Shown here piece by piece: positions 15,994-23,314 of a stretch of DNA of 43,698 bases. This stretch comes from an uncultured Prevotellaceae bacterium. GTDB taxonomy: Bacteria > Bacteroidota > Bacteroidia > Bacteroidales > Bacteroidaceae. The DNA lies in the NCBI GenBank assembly GCA_902770195.1, contig CACXSA010000005.1, positions 1 through 43,698 of the forward strand. Reading direction: 5' to 3'. Under the pieces are notes generated by a model. That model was not told the DNA's origin. It searched no databases and saw only the letters and a program-made list of their open reading frames with translations. Made by a program: the position numbers and the translations under genes. Every line of letters starts with the position of its first letter. The stretch's first letter is position 1.

Positions 15994-16397
15994 TGATTCA
16001 CTGCTCGGCAGTGCGCCCCGACCAGACCAGTTCGGCAGCCCAGATAGATACGTGGCACCGCCAGCGCGGCTGGAAACTCGGAATAGGCTACCACTACGTC
16101 ATCCGTCGTAACGGAGAGATCGAGGAAGGCCGACCGGAATGGCTCACGGGGGCCCACTGCCAGCACCACAACGCCCACTCCATTGGCATCTGCTATGAGG
16201 GCGGGCTGGACATCCGCGGCAGACCGGCCGACACGCGTACCGCGGAACAACGGATAGCCCTGCGCCATTTGCTGGAGAAACTGCACCAGCGATACCCCAG
16301 TGCGCTGATTGTCGGTCATCACGACCTGAACCCGCAGAAGGCGTGCCCGTGCATCCCCAATGTCGCAGTAGAATATGCAGACCTGCAGCCGCGGTGA
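15972..16397 (+). CDS. N-acetylmuramoyl-L-alanine amidase (Amidase_2 type)
   Basis: 141 aa. It has T7-lysozyme-like fold signatures: LLVIHCSA (first zinc His), WKLGIGYHYVIRRNGEIEEGR, SIGICYEGG, and GHHDLNPQKACPC (second zinc His and the Cys/Lys region). The family cleaves the bond between MurNAc and L-Ala in peptidoglycan. There is no signal peptide, as usual for the copies in this cassette and for phage endolysins. The smalltalk hydrophobic peptide overlaps its start, so export or lysis with its help is conceivable. It is the last gene of the cassette; a terminator follows. Confidence 0.9.
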   Translation: MRRITLLVIHCSAVRPDQTSSAAQIDTWHRQRGWKLGIGYHYVIRRNGEIEEGRPEWLTGAHCQHHNAHSIGICYEGGLDIRGRPADTRTAEQRIALRHLLEKLHQRYPSALIVGHHDLNPQKACPCIPNVAVEYADLQPR

Positions 16398-16418
16398 CAT
16401 AAATGTTAGACGATAGAA

Positions 16419-16457
16419 CTGCCGAGACATCAAACATGGTGCCTCGGCAGCTTTTTA
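16419..16457 (+). terminator. Terminator behind the amidase cassette
   Basis: An 8-bp perfect stem CTGCCGAG/CTCGGCAG (16419-16426, 16443-16450) is followed by CTTTTTATT. Confidence 0.85.
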
Positions 16458-16499
16458 TTGTGATATAATAATTATAAGGTTGTTACGTTATTGTATTGT

Positions 16500-17615
16500 A
16501 TGCAATGGACTGACCAGATACGTCGAATCAAGATAGTCTTGGTGGTTGCAGCGCTAATGATTGCTGTGGCTTCCCTGTTGGTGTCGCATTTCCTGGTGCG
16601 TGACCTCTCGATAGAGGAGCATAACCGTATGGAGGTGTGGGCGCAGGCTCTTCATGCCCTGAATGCTGCTGACGAGACGACGGACCTTACGCTGGTGCTT
16701 AACGTCATGGAGGGTAACAACACCATTCCTGTCATCGTCATGAATGAGGATGGTCAGGTTACGGACTTCCGTAACATAGACGATACTACGCGACTGGAAA
16801 GTTATGCACGGCGCATGATACAGGCAGGTGATACTATCCGTGTGGATGGTCAGTTGGTGTGCTACGACGAGTCGCTGATGCTGAAGCGTCTGTCCGCATG
16901 GCCGTACGTGCAGTTAGGCATTGTGCTGATTTTCGTGGTAGTCGCCATTTTCGCACTTCTGTCGTCAAAGCGTGCCGAACAGAATAAGGTGTGGGTGGGA
17001 TTGTCGAAGGAGACAGCCCATCAGCTGGGAACTCCTGTGTCGAGCCTGATGGCTTGGGTAGAGATGCTGAAGGAGCAATATCCCGACGATGACTTGTTGC
17101 CGGAAATGGATAAGGACGTAAAACGCTTGCAACTGATAGCCGAGCGTTTCTCGAAGATAGGATCGCTGCCGGAACCTGTGGAGGCATCAATGAATGAGGT
17201 GTTGACGCATGTCGTTGACTATATGGACCGCCGGACATCCAGTCAGGTGAAGATGATTTGCCTGTTGCCCGACCATGATGTGAAGGTTCGCATGAATGCG
17301 TCCTTGTTTGAATGGGTTATCGAGAATCTTTGCAAAAATGCTGTTGATGCGATGGAAGGAAAAGGTACTATTACCTTGAGCTTGTTTGATGATCCTTCTG
17401 AGGTTATTATAGAAGTACAAGATACGGGCAAGGGTATCAAGAAGAAAGACCTTGGCAGTGTCTTTACTCCAGGGTTTACCACCAAGAAGAGAGGGTGGGG
17501 CTTGGGTCTTTCGCTGGCAAAACGTATCGTGGAGGAATATCATAAAGGTCGTATCTTCGTGAAACAGTCGGAGATGGGCAAGGGTACTACCTTCAGGATA
17601 GAGATGAAGAAGTAA
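16500..17615 (+). CDS. Orphan sensor histidine kinase
   Basis: 371 aa from ATG 16500; a TTG 9 bases earlier is less likely. Two membrane helices (~11-33 and ~137-155) flank a ~100-residue periplasmic domain. The H-box is KETAHQLGTPVSSL (His174), the N-box ENLCKNAVDAM, G1 DTGKGI, the F-box VFTPGFTTK and G2 GWGLGLSLAKRI. All catalytic parts are present. There is no HAMP domain and no response regulator nearby, so its partner must lie elsewhere. No clear promoter box is visible between the preceding terminator and the start. A perfect 13-bp inverted repeat follows the stop. Confidence 0.9.
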   Translation: MQWTDQIRRIKIVLVVAALMIAVASLLVSHFLVRDLSIEEHNRMEVWAQALHALNAADETTDLTLVLNVMEGNNTIPVIVMNEDGQVTDFRNIDDTTRLESYARRMIQAGDTIRVDGQLVCYDESLMLKRLSAWPYVQLGIVLIFVVVAIFALLSSKRAEQNKVWVGLSKETAHQLGTPVSSLMAWVEMLKEQYPDDDLLPEMDKDVKRLQLIAERFSKIGSLPEPVEASMNEVLTHVVDYMDRRTSSQVKMICLLPDHDVKVRMNASLFEWVIENLCKNAVDAMEGKGTITLSLFDDPSEVIIEVQDTGKGIKKKDLGSVFTPGFTTKKRGWGLGLSLAKRIVEEYHKGRIFVKQSEMGKGTTFRIEMKK

Positions 17616-17650
17616 TTATTGCACACAACATGGTCGGTGTGTGCAATAAT
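17615..17650 (+). terminator. Hairpin behind the histidine kinase gene
   Basis: A perfect 13-bp stem (17615-17627 with 17638-17650, ATTATTGCACACA) includes the last base of the stop codon. No T-tract follows (TCCCCTC), so termination is plausible but not certain. Confidence 0.6.
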
Positions 17651-17693
17651 CCCCTCTGCTATATGATGATTTTCAATAAAATACGAAATTTTT

Positions 17694-17714
17694 CTTAATT
17701 CTTAATTCTTAATT
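17694..17714 (+). repeat. Three CTTAATT heptads
   Basis: CTTAATT occurs three times in a row, followed by CATAAATT, directly upstream of the DUF177 -7 box. The 7-bp period is shared with other intergenic repeats in this window. Confidence 0.8.
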
Positions 17715-17727
17715 CATAAATTCTTTG

Positions 17728-17735
17728 TACCTTTG
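17728..17735 (+). promoter_or_regulatory. -7 box of the DUF177-rpmF-fabH-era-der operon
   Basis: TACCTTTG fits the consensus. Transcription should start near 17739, which leaves the in-frame codons before 17754 untranslated and sets the DUF177 start at ATG 17754. Confidence 0.7.
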
Positions 17736-17753
17736 CAGCCTAAAAGTGTGACT

Positions 17754-18275
17754 ATGTGTTGTTTGGATGCTTTGAAGATTGACTTGAAGGGGTTGAAAGA
17801 GGAGGAAAACATCCTTGATTTCGACCTTACGGATAGTTTCTTTCAGGCTCTGGACGGCTCGCAATTGGAACACGGAGCATTGCATGTGTCGGTGTCTATA
17901 CGCAAGATGGCCGGCTTTTTCGAACTCCTGTTTCATACCGAAGGCGAGGTGACTGTCAGTTGTGACCGCTGTCTGGAAGACATGCAGCAGCCTATATTAG
18001 CAGACAATCGTCTGATGGTAAAGCTGGGCGACACATACAGCGAAGAGGATGACACCGTGACCATTGACGAGAACGAAGGAATGCTCGACATGTCGTGGTT
18101 CATTTATGAGTTTATTATGCTGGCCATACCCATCAAGCACGTTCATGCACCTGGAAAATGCAATAGTGTGATGACGCAGAAACTGGAAGAGTTGAGCGGC
18201 GCTGTCCGAAGCAGCGAAGAGGAGGAAGGGCAAATGGACCCACGCTGGGAAGCACTGAAGAAGTTAAAAGTTTAA
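17754..18275 (+). CDS. DUF177 (YceD-like) protein
   Basis: 173 aa. Residues in the middle match DUF177: HTEGEVTVSCDRCLEDMQQP with the two conserved Cys, then DMSWFIYEFIMLAIPIKHVH and the C-terminal DPRWEALKKLK. The family is linked to 23S rRNA accumulation or ribosome assembly and nearly always sits in front of rpmF, as here (27 bases apart). The acidic N-terminal region (DDTVTIDENEGM and around) is usual. The stop codon lies inside a heptad repeat block. Confidence 0.92.
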   Translation: MCCLDALKIDLKGLKEEENILDFDLTDSFFQALDGSQLEHGALHVSVSIRKMAGFFELLFHTEGEVTVSCDRCLEDMQQPILADNRLMVKLGDTYSEEDDTVTIDENEGMLDMSWFIYEFIMLAIPIKHVHAPGKCNSVMTQKLEELSGAVRSSEEEEGQMDPRWEALKKLKV

Positions 18276-18296
18276 AGTTAAAAGTTTAAAGTTTAT
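18262..18296 (+). repeat. Heptad repeats AGTTAAA/AGTTTAA across the DUF177 stop
   Basis: Five consecutive 7-mers: AGTTAAA, AGTTTAA, AGTTAAA, AGTTTAA, AGTTTAT. The TAA that ends DUF177 (18273-18275) is part of the second unit. They end 7 bases before the rpmF ATG. Confidence 0.85.
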
Positions 18297-18302
18297 AGAA
18301 TT

Positions 18303-18491
18303 ATGGCACATCCTAAAAGAAGACAATCAAACACTCGTACCGCAAAGCGTCGTACCCATGACAAGGCAGTAGCTCCCACATTGGCAGTATGCCCTAACTG
18401 TGGAGCTTATCACATCTATCACACAGTATGTCCCACTTGTGGATACTATCGTGGCAAGATCGCCATCGTTATGGACGAAGCAGCTGAATAA
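18303..18491 (+). CDS. rpmF: 50S ribosomal protein L32
   Basis: 62 aa. The N-terminus MAHPKRRQSNTRTAKRRTHD and the zinc-ribbon pairs CPNC and CPTC are diagnostic; it is the zinc-binding (four-Cys) form. It overlaps the fabH start by one base (TAATG). Confidence 0.97.
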   Translation: MAHPKRRQSNTRTAKRRTHDKAVAPTLAVCPNCGAYHIYHTVCPTCGYYRGKIAIVMDEAAE

Positions 18492-19498
18492 TGAGTAAAA
18501 TCAATGCTATAATCACCGGTGTTGGTGGCTACGTACCTGATTATGTTCTGAATAATGCAGAGCTGTCTCGTATGGTTGACACCAATGACGAGTGGATTAT
18601 GACTCGCGTCGGCATCAAAGAACGCCGTATTCTGACGGAGGAAGGACTCGGTACCAGCTATATGGCTCGCAAGGCTGCCAAGCAGTTGATGCAGCGTACT
18701 GGTACAGATCCTGATACCATCGACGCAGTCATTGTCACTACATCGACGGCTGATTATAAGTTTCCTTCTACGGCCAGCATCGTGCTAGGCAAATTAGGGC
18801 TTAAGAATGCTTTTGCCTTTGATTTTTGGGCTGCTTGCTGTGGATTCCTCTATACGCTCGATGTCGCTGCCTCCATGATACAATGTGGACGCTATAAGAA
18901 AATTATAGTGATAGGCGCAGACAAGATGTCGTCGGTCGTTGACTATAAGGACCGTGCCACCTGTCCGTTATTTGGCGATGGTGCTGCAGCAGTTCTGGTA
19001 GAGGGTACCGAAGAAGAGAACATCGGTGTGATGGATTCCTATTTCCGCGCAGACGGAAAAGGCCTTCCTTTCCTTCACTTGAAAGCAGGTGGCTCCGTAT
19101 GTCCTCCCAGTCATTTTACAGTCGATCATCGTCTGCACTATCTGTATCAGGAGGGTCGTACCGTATTCCGTTATGCTGTGACCAATATGAGTGACGACTG
19201 TGCGCTTATTGCAGAACGCAATGGTCTGAACAAGGATAATATCCAATGGGTAGTTCCCCATCAGGCTAACATGCGCATCATAGAGGCCGTAGCAAAACGA
19301 TTAGAGCTTCCCATGGAGCAAGTGATGGTTAATATCGAGCATTTCGGTAACACATCAGCTGCTACGATTCCTTTGGCACTTTGGGAGAATGAACACCTGT
19401 TAAAGAAAGGTGATAATATTATCATGACCGCCTTTGGTGCTGGTTTCGTTCATGGAGCAAGCTACTACAAGTGGGCGTATGATGGAAGTGAAAAGTGA
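18491..19498 (+). CDS. fabH: 3-oxoacyl-ACP synthase III (FabH)
   Basis: 335 aa, full length. FabH starts fatty acid synthesis by condensing an acyl-CoA with malonyl-ACP. Active-site Cys116 lies in DFWAACCGFLY, His in VPHQANMRI and Asn in FGNTSAATIP. The N-terminal DTNDEWIMTRVGIKER is typical of the family. Its partners in the operon (DUF177, L32, Era, Der) match the conserved Bacteroidetes order. The last three residues and the stop are encoded by heptad-repeat sequence. Confidence 0.96.
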   Translation: MSKINAIITGVGGYVPDYVLNNAELSRMVDTNDEWIMTRVGIKERRILTEEGLGTSYMARKAAKQLMQRTGTDPDTIDAVIVTTSTADYKFPSTASIVLGKLGLKNAFAFDFWAACCGFLYTLDVAASMIQCGRYKKIIVIGADKMSSVVDYKDRATCPLFGDGAAAVLVEGTEEENIGVMDSYFRADGKGLPFLHLKAGGSVCPPSHFTVDHRLHYLYQEGRTVFRYAVTNMSDDCALIAERNGLNKDNIQWVVPHQANMRIIEAVAKRLELPMEQVMVNIEHFGNTSAATIPLALWENEHLLKKGDNIIMTAFGAGFVHGASYYKWAYDGSEK

Positions 19499-19514
19499 AT
19501 AGTGAAAAGTGAAT
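19487..19514 (+). repeat. Heptad repeat AGTGAAA-AGTGAAT (two double units) across the fabH stop
   Basis: Two exact copies of the 14-mer AGTGAAAAGTGAAT, the same unit as at 15808-15884. The fabH TGA (19496-19498) is inside, and the era ATG starts 2 bases after the block. Confidence 0.9.
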
Positions 19515-19515
19515 A

Positions 19516-20436
19516 ATGCATAAAGCAGGATTTGTAAATATCGTTGGAAATCCCAATGTAGGTAAAAGTACGCTCATGAACCAGTTGGTTGGTGAGCGTA
19601 TTTCGATTGCGACTTTCAAGGCACAGACCACGCGCCATCGTATCATGGGTATTGTCAACACGGACGATATGCAGATAGTTTTTTCTGATACGCCAGGTGT
19701 TCTTAAGCCCAATTACAAGTTGCAGGAGTCTATGCTGGCTTTCTCAGAGTCAGCACTACAGGATGCCGATGTGTTGCTGTACGTTACTGATGTGGTGGAG
19801 AATCCAGAGAAAAATATGGATTTCCTGGAGAAGGTGCAGAAAATGACCATTCCTGTGCTGTTGCTGATTAATAAGATTGATAGCCTCACCCCCGACTCCT
19901 CTCCAAAGGGCGAGGGGGGTAGTCAGGCTAAGTTGGCTGCTATCGTTGAGAAATGGCATACGCTGCTGCCCAACGCGGAGATTCTGCCTATCTCGGCCAA
20001 GAACAAGTTTGGCGTGGATATGTTGCTGAAGCGCATTCAGGAACTTCTGCCTGAAAGTCCCGCTTTTTTTGACAAAGACCAGCTGACCGACAAACCTGCC
20101 CGTTTCTTTGTTTCAGAGATTATCCGCGAGAAGATACTTCTCTACTATGATAAAGAAATTCCTTATTCTGTCGAGGTGCGCGTGGAACGCTTCAAGGAGA
20201 CGGAGAAGAACATTCATATCAATGCCATCATCTATGTGGAGCGCGACTCCCAGAAAGGAATTATTATCGGCCACCAGGGCATTGCACTGAAAAAGGTATC
20301 TACTGAGGCTCGCAAGTCGTTGGAGAAATTCTTTGCAAAGCCCATCTTCTTGGAAACCTTTGTGAAGGTTGATAAAGACTGGCGCTCTAATCAGCGCGAA
20401 CTGGATTCTTTTGGGTATATGGATCCCCTAAGTTAG
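19516..20436 (+). CDS. era: GTPase Era, with a repeat-derived insertion
   Basis: 306 aa. G1 is GNPNVGKST (11-19), G3 DTPG, G4 NKID, and the SAK motif PISAKNKFG. The C-terminal KH domain contains GIIIGHQGIALKKV. Era binds the 3' end of 16S rRNA during 30S assembly. Just after NKID, residues ~124-135 (SLTPDSSPKGEGG) look foreign: the DNA at 19884-19920 is a C-rich then G-rich palindromic repeat read in frame. The insertion is in a surface loop behind G4, so function is probably kept. The final residues DPLS also derive from a palindromic element, since Era proteins usually end close to SFGY. Confidence 0.95.
   Translation: MHKAGFVNIVGNPNVGKSTLMNQLVGERISIATFKAQTTRHRIMGIVNTDDMQIVFSDTPGVLKPNYKLQESMLAFSESALQDADVLLYVTDVVENPEKNMDFLEKVQKMTIPVLLLINKIDSLTPDSSPKGEGGSQAKLAAIVEKWHTLLPNAEILPISAKNKFGVDMLLKRIQELLPESPAFFDKDQLTDKPARFFVSEIIREKILLYYDKEIPYSVEVRVERFKETEKNIHINAIIYVERDSQKGIIIGHQGIALKKVSTEARKSLEKFFAKPIFLETFVKVDKDWRSNQRELDSFGYMDPLS
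19884..19920 (+). repeat. Palindromic repeat inserted in frame in era
   Basis: CCTCACCCCCGACTCCTCTCC, AAAG and GGCGAGGGGGG form an imperfect palindrome. Such C-rich/G-rich palindromes are usually intergenic in Bacteroidetes. Here it encodes about 12 residues of Era without a frameshift. Confidence 0.7.
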
Positions 20437-20532
20437 GGGATATAGGGGTCTGAACAAGCGCAGACTCCAAAGATAATCATTAATGGGTTTGATAAACGCT
20501 TGTTCAGACCCCTAACCCCCTAACTCAGGGGG
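20425..20532 (+). repeat. Palindromic element between era and der
   Basis: A perfect 18-bp inverted repeat (20443-20460 with 20497-20514) is flanked by two smaller palindromes, CCCCTA-AGT-TAGGGG (20425-20439) and CCCCCT-AACTC-AGGGGG (20516-20532). The left one contains the era stop codon. Together they fill the whole gap between the two genes. With only a weak T-tract it is more likely a repeat element or processing site than a terminator. Confidence 0.85.
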
Positions 20533-20539
20533 CTTGACT

Positions 20540-21853
20540 ATGGGAAATTTAGTAGCGATAGTAGGACGCCCGAATGTTGGTAAGTCCACCTTGTTTAACA
20601 GGCTAACGAACTCACGCCAAGCTATCGTGAGTGACGAGGCCGGCACTACGCGTGACCGTCAGTATGGTAAGTGCGAGTGGAATGGTCGTGAATTCTCTGT
20701 AGTTGATACAGGTGGCTGGGTTGTCAATAGCGACGATATCTTTGAGGAGGAAATCCGTAAACAGGTTATTGTGGCTACGGAAGAAGCCGATTTGGTGCTT
20801 TTTCTGGTAGATATCAAAAACGGGTTGACTGATCTCGATGAAGATGTTGCTTTGATTCTGCGCCGTTCGAAGCTGCCTGTTGTACTGGTGGCCAATAAAG
20901 CCGATGACGGCAAGGACCTCTATGGGCAGTATGAGTTTTATAAGCTAGGACTTGGCGACCCCTATTGTGTCAGTGCGGCTACTGGATCAGGAACCGGCGA
21001 TCTGTTAGACTATGTTGTTAAAACGTTGAAGACCGATGAGGTGGATGACGTTGAGGACGGCACCCCTCGTTTTGCAGTGGTCGGACGTCCGAATGCCGGT
21101 AAGTCGAGCATCATCAATGCCTTTATCGGTGAGGATCGCAATATTGTGACAGACATTGCAGGTACGACGCGCGATAGTATCTATACAAAATACGATAAGT
21201 TCGGATTTGACTTCTACTTGGTGGATACGGCAGGAATCCGTCGCAAGAATAAGGTGACAGAAGACCTGGAATTCTATAGTGTGATGCGTAGTATCCGTGC
21301 TATAGAAAACAGTGACGTGTGTATTCTGATGATTGACGCTACACGTGGTATTGAGTCGCAAGACATGAATATTTTCCAGCTCATTCAGAAGAATAACAAG
21401 TCATTGGTGGTTGTCGTCAATAAATGGGATCTGGTAGAAGAAAAATCACAAGAAGCCATCAAGACTTTTGAGAATGCTATTCGTCAGCGTATGGCTCCTT
21501 TTGTTGACTTTCCCATTATTTTTGCTTCTGCAGTCACTAAGCAGCGTATCTTCAAAGTGTTGGAAACAGCCAAGCAGGTATATCTGAATCGTAAGATAAA
21601 GATTGGAACATCTAAGCTCAATGAAGTGATGTTGCCCATCATTGAGGCTACACCACCACCATCCATTAAGGGAAAGTATATCAAGATTAAGTATGTGTCC
21701 CAGGTTCCGGATACACAGATTCCGACTTTCGTGTTCTATGCTAATCTGCCTCAGTATGTCAAGGAGCCCTATCGACGTTTCCTGGAAAACAAAATGCGCG
21801 ATAATTGGACACTTACAGGTACTCCAATTAATGTGTTTATTCGTCAGAAGTGA
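20540..21853 (+). CDS. der: GTPase Der (EngA)
   Basis: 437 aa from ATG 20540; a TTG 6 bases earlier is not needed. It has two tandem GTPase domains, with P-loops GRPNVGKST and [10 protein letters not shown]3 DTGG and DTAG, and G4 NKAD and NKWD. The C-terminal KH-like domain contains [20 protein letters not shown]. Der acts in 50S assembly. The stop overlaps the GTG start of the next gene (GTGA). Confidence 0.97.
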   Translation: MGNLVAIVGRPNVGKSTLFNRLTNSRQAIVSDEAGTTRDRQYGKCEWNGREFSVVDTGGWVVNSDDIFEEEIRKQVIVATEEADLVLFLVDIKNGLTDLDEDVALILRRSKLPVVLVANKADDGKDLYGQYEFYKLGLGDPYCVSAATGSGTGDLLDYVVKTLKTDEVDDVEDGTPRFAVVGRPNAGKSSIINAFIGEDRNIVTDIAGTTRDSIYTKYDKFGFDFYLVDTAGIRRKNKVTEDLEFYSVMRSIRAIENSDVCILMIDATRGIESQDMNIFQLIQKNNKSLVVVVNKWDLVEEKSQEAIKTFENAIRQRMAPFVDFPIIFASAVTKQRIFKVLETAKQVYLNRKIKIGTSKLNEVMLPIIEATPPPSIKGKYIKIKYVSQVPDTQIPTFVFYANLPQYVKEPYRRFLENKMRDNWTLTGTPINVFIRQK

Positions 21854-22242
21854 AAAATTTATTATACATAGCCATCGTTTTTGTACTGCTCTCGGCTTGT
21901 TCACTAGGTGCAACCCCAGAGGAAAAAGCAGCCAAGGCAGCTCAAGAATATTTCACCCTTTTGAAGGATAATCCCGAGGCATTTCTGAATGCACGAGTAG
22001 GAGCAGACAGCCTGCCTGCCATCTACCGTGCCCAGATGAAGAAAGTCTATGAGCAGTTTGTCAGCGAGATCAACGAGAAGCATGGAGGTATTCGTGAGGT
22101 CCGTATCTCAGATAACGTAGCCCGTCAGGATACGGTACAGGGTTTTACTTACGCTTTCCTGATTCTTTGCTTCAATGATTCCATAAAGGAGGAGGTTGCC
22201 GTTCCCATGGTGGAACAGGACGGGTTGTGGCTTTTGAAATAG
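21850..22242 (+). CDS. Small lipoprotein, DUF4878/NTF2-like
   Basis: 130 aa with GTG start overlapping the der stop by 4 bases. No ATG in the signal region could replace it, and the lipobox LSAC (Cys17) confirms the reading. The mature part is ~113 residues ([23 protein letters not shown], then a strand-rich half ending DGLWLLK), the pattern of NTF2-like DUF4878 lipoproteins of Bacteroidetes. Function unknown; translational coupling to der suggests only co-expression. Confidence 0.78.
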   Translation: MKNLLYIAIVFVLLSACSLGATPEEKAAKAAQEYFTLLKDNPEAFLNARVGADSLPAIYRAQMKKVYEQFVSEINEKHGGIREVRISDNVARQDTVQGFTYAFLILCFNDSIKEEVAVPMVEQDGLWLLK

Positions 22243-22273
22243 ATGAGATAGAGCCTGAAAAAGGAGAAAAGAA

Positions 22274-22307
22274 AAACGGATTGAATTCTTAGTGAATCAA
22301 TCCGTTT
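22274..22307 (-). terminator. Terminator of the 32-aa minus-strand gene
   Basis: An 11-bp perfect stem (22274-22284 with 22297-22307) is followed on the minus strand by a T-rich run (TTTTTCTTTTCTCC). It lies 2 bases behind the stop of the small gene. It may also end the der transcript on the plus strand, where the downstream run is less T-rich. Confidence 0.8.
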
Positions 22308-22309
22308 AT

Positions 22310-22408
22310 TTAATTTGCAGCTCTGTAGTTATACATTCTTGCCATATTCAAGCAATATTCTGTGTAAGCTTCACTCTTGAGCCATTTGCTTATTAATCTT
22401 TTCATCAT
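22310..22408 (-). CDS. Uncharacterised 32-residue protein
   Basis: Reading the minus strand from 22408, a 32-codon ORF begins MMKRLISKWLKSEAYTEYCL and ends with NMARMYNYRAAN and TAA at 22310-22312. It has a consensus promoter 50 bases upstream (TTG, 20 bases, TACCTTTG at 22462-22469) and a strong terminator 2 bases behind it. That makes it a complete small transcription unit. The peptide is basic, amphipathic and rich in Tyr, Met and Ala, without a signal peptide. The start could be the first or second Met. I do not know a family for it. It lies between the der operon and mlaF. Confidence 0.7.
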   Translation of the reverse strand: MMKRLISKWLKSEAYTEYCLNMARMYNYRAAN

Positions 22409-22461
22409 TGTTTTTCTTTTCTTTTACTTTAATAGTTATCCTTTTTATCTTTTTGTCGATG

Positions 22462-22492
22462 CAAAGGTACTATCTTTTTTGTACTTGTGCAA
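22462..22492 (-). promoter_or_regulatory. Promoter of the 32-aa gene
   Basis: On the minus strand: TTG (22490-22492), 20 bases, and TACCTTTG (22462-22469). Spacing and sequence are consensus for Bacteroidetes. The mRNA would begin near 22458, with a leader of ~50 bases that is purine-rich. Confidence 0.75.
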
Positions 22493-22540
22493 TAAAGGAA
22501 ACCGTTTTGTGTGCGCAAACAGTCTAATTTTTGACATTTG

Positions 22541-23314
22541 TCAATCTGATGGATGCTGGTTGGTAACAGCCTCGCGCATTTCTTTCAATAAGTCGCTGGC
22601 AAAGATAAAGTCAGTCAGCCTCTTATTGGTTGAATTCATGATTTGGCTGCTCACCCCCTGCCATTCCTTTATACCTTCGTAGATGAAAATGATATTCTCG
22701 CCAATACCCATCACCGAGTTCATATCGTGTGTGTTGATGATGGTTGTCATGTTGAACTCTTGCGTAATGGAGTGTAGCAGTTCGTCGATGACAAGTGAAG
22801 TCTTAGGGTCAAGTCCAGAGTTGGGCTCGTCGCAGAACAAATATTTGGGGTTTAAGGCGATGGCACGGGCAATGGCTACGCGCTTCTGCATACCACCGGA
22901 GATCTCCCCGGGATATTTTTCTTGCGCACCCACCAGGTTCACACGGTCCAGACAGTCCATAGCCCGCTGTTGCCTCTCTCGCAGGTTCATGGAGGAAAAC
23001 ATGTCCAAGGGGAACATCACATTTTCGAGTACGGTCAATGAGTCGAACAGCGCTGCGCTTTGGAAAATCATTCCCATTTCACGGCGCATGTGTACTTTCT
23101 CTTGTTTCGACATCTGTACAAAGTCGCGCCCGTCGTAGAGAATCTGTCCGCTGGTAGGCTCCAGGAGTCCTACGAGGTTTTTCATAAGCACCGTCTTTCC
23201 ACTACCACTTTGTCCGATAATGAGGTTCGTCTTTCCATCCTCAAACACTGTATTGATGTCTTTCAATACTTCGAGCTGGTCGAAACTTTTATATAGGTTC
23301 TTTACTTCTATCAT
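22541..23314 (-). CDS. mlaF: Phospholipid/organic solvent ABC transporter ATPase (MlaF-like)
   Basis: 257 aa. Walker A GQSGSGKT, signature ISGGMQKR (GGM as in MlaF), Walker B YLFCDEPNSGLDP, and switch His in NTHDM. The Mla/MCE-type transporter moves phospholipids between inner and outer membrane. It overlaps the permease gene upstream by 4 bases (23311-23314). No MlaD-like substrate-binding gene is in the window. A small TTGAC/GTCAA hairpin covers the stop (22531-22544) but has no T-tract. Confidence 0.9.
   Translation of the reverse strand: MIEVKNLYKSFDQLEVLKDINTVFEDGKTNLIIGQSGSGKTVLMKNLVGLLEPTSGQILYDGRDFVQMSKQEKVHMRREMGMIFQSAALFDSLTVLENVMFPLDMFSSMNLRERQQRAMDCLDRVNLVGAQEKYPGEISGGMQKRVAIARAIALNPKYLFCDEPNSGLDPKTSLVIDELLHSITQEFNMTTIINTHDMNSVMGIGENIIFIYEGIKEWQGVSSQIMNSTNKRLTDFIFASDLLKEMREAVTNQHPSD

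Noticed and set aside
22531-22544. TTGAC/GTCAA hairpin as mlaF terminator
   Set aside because: Only 5 bp of stem and no T-tract on the minus strand.
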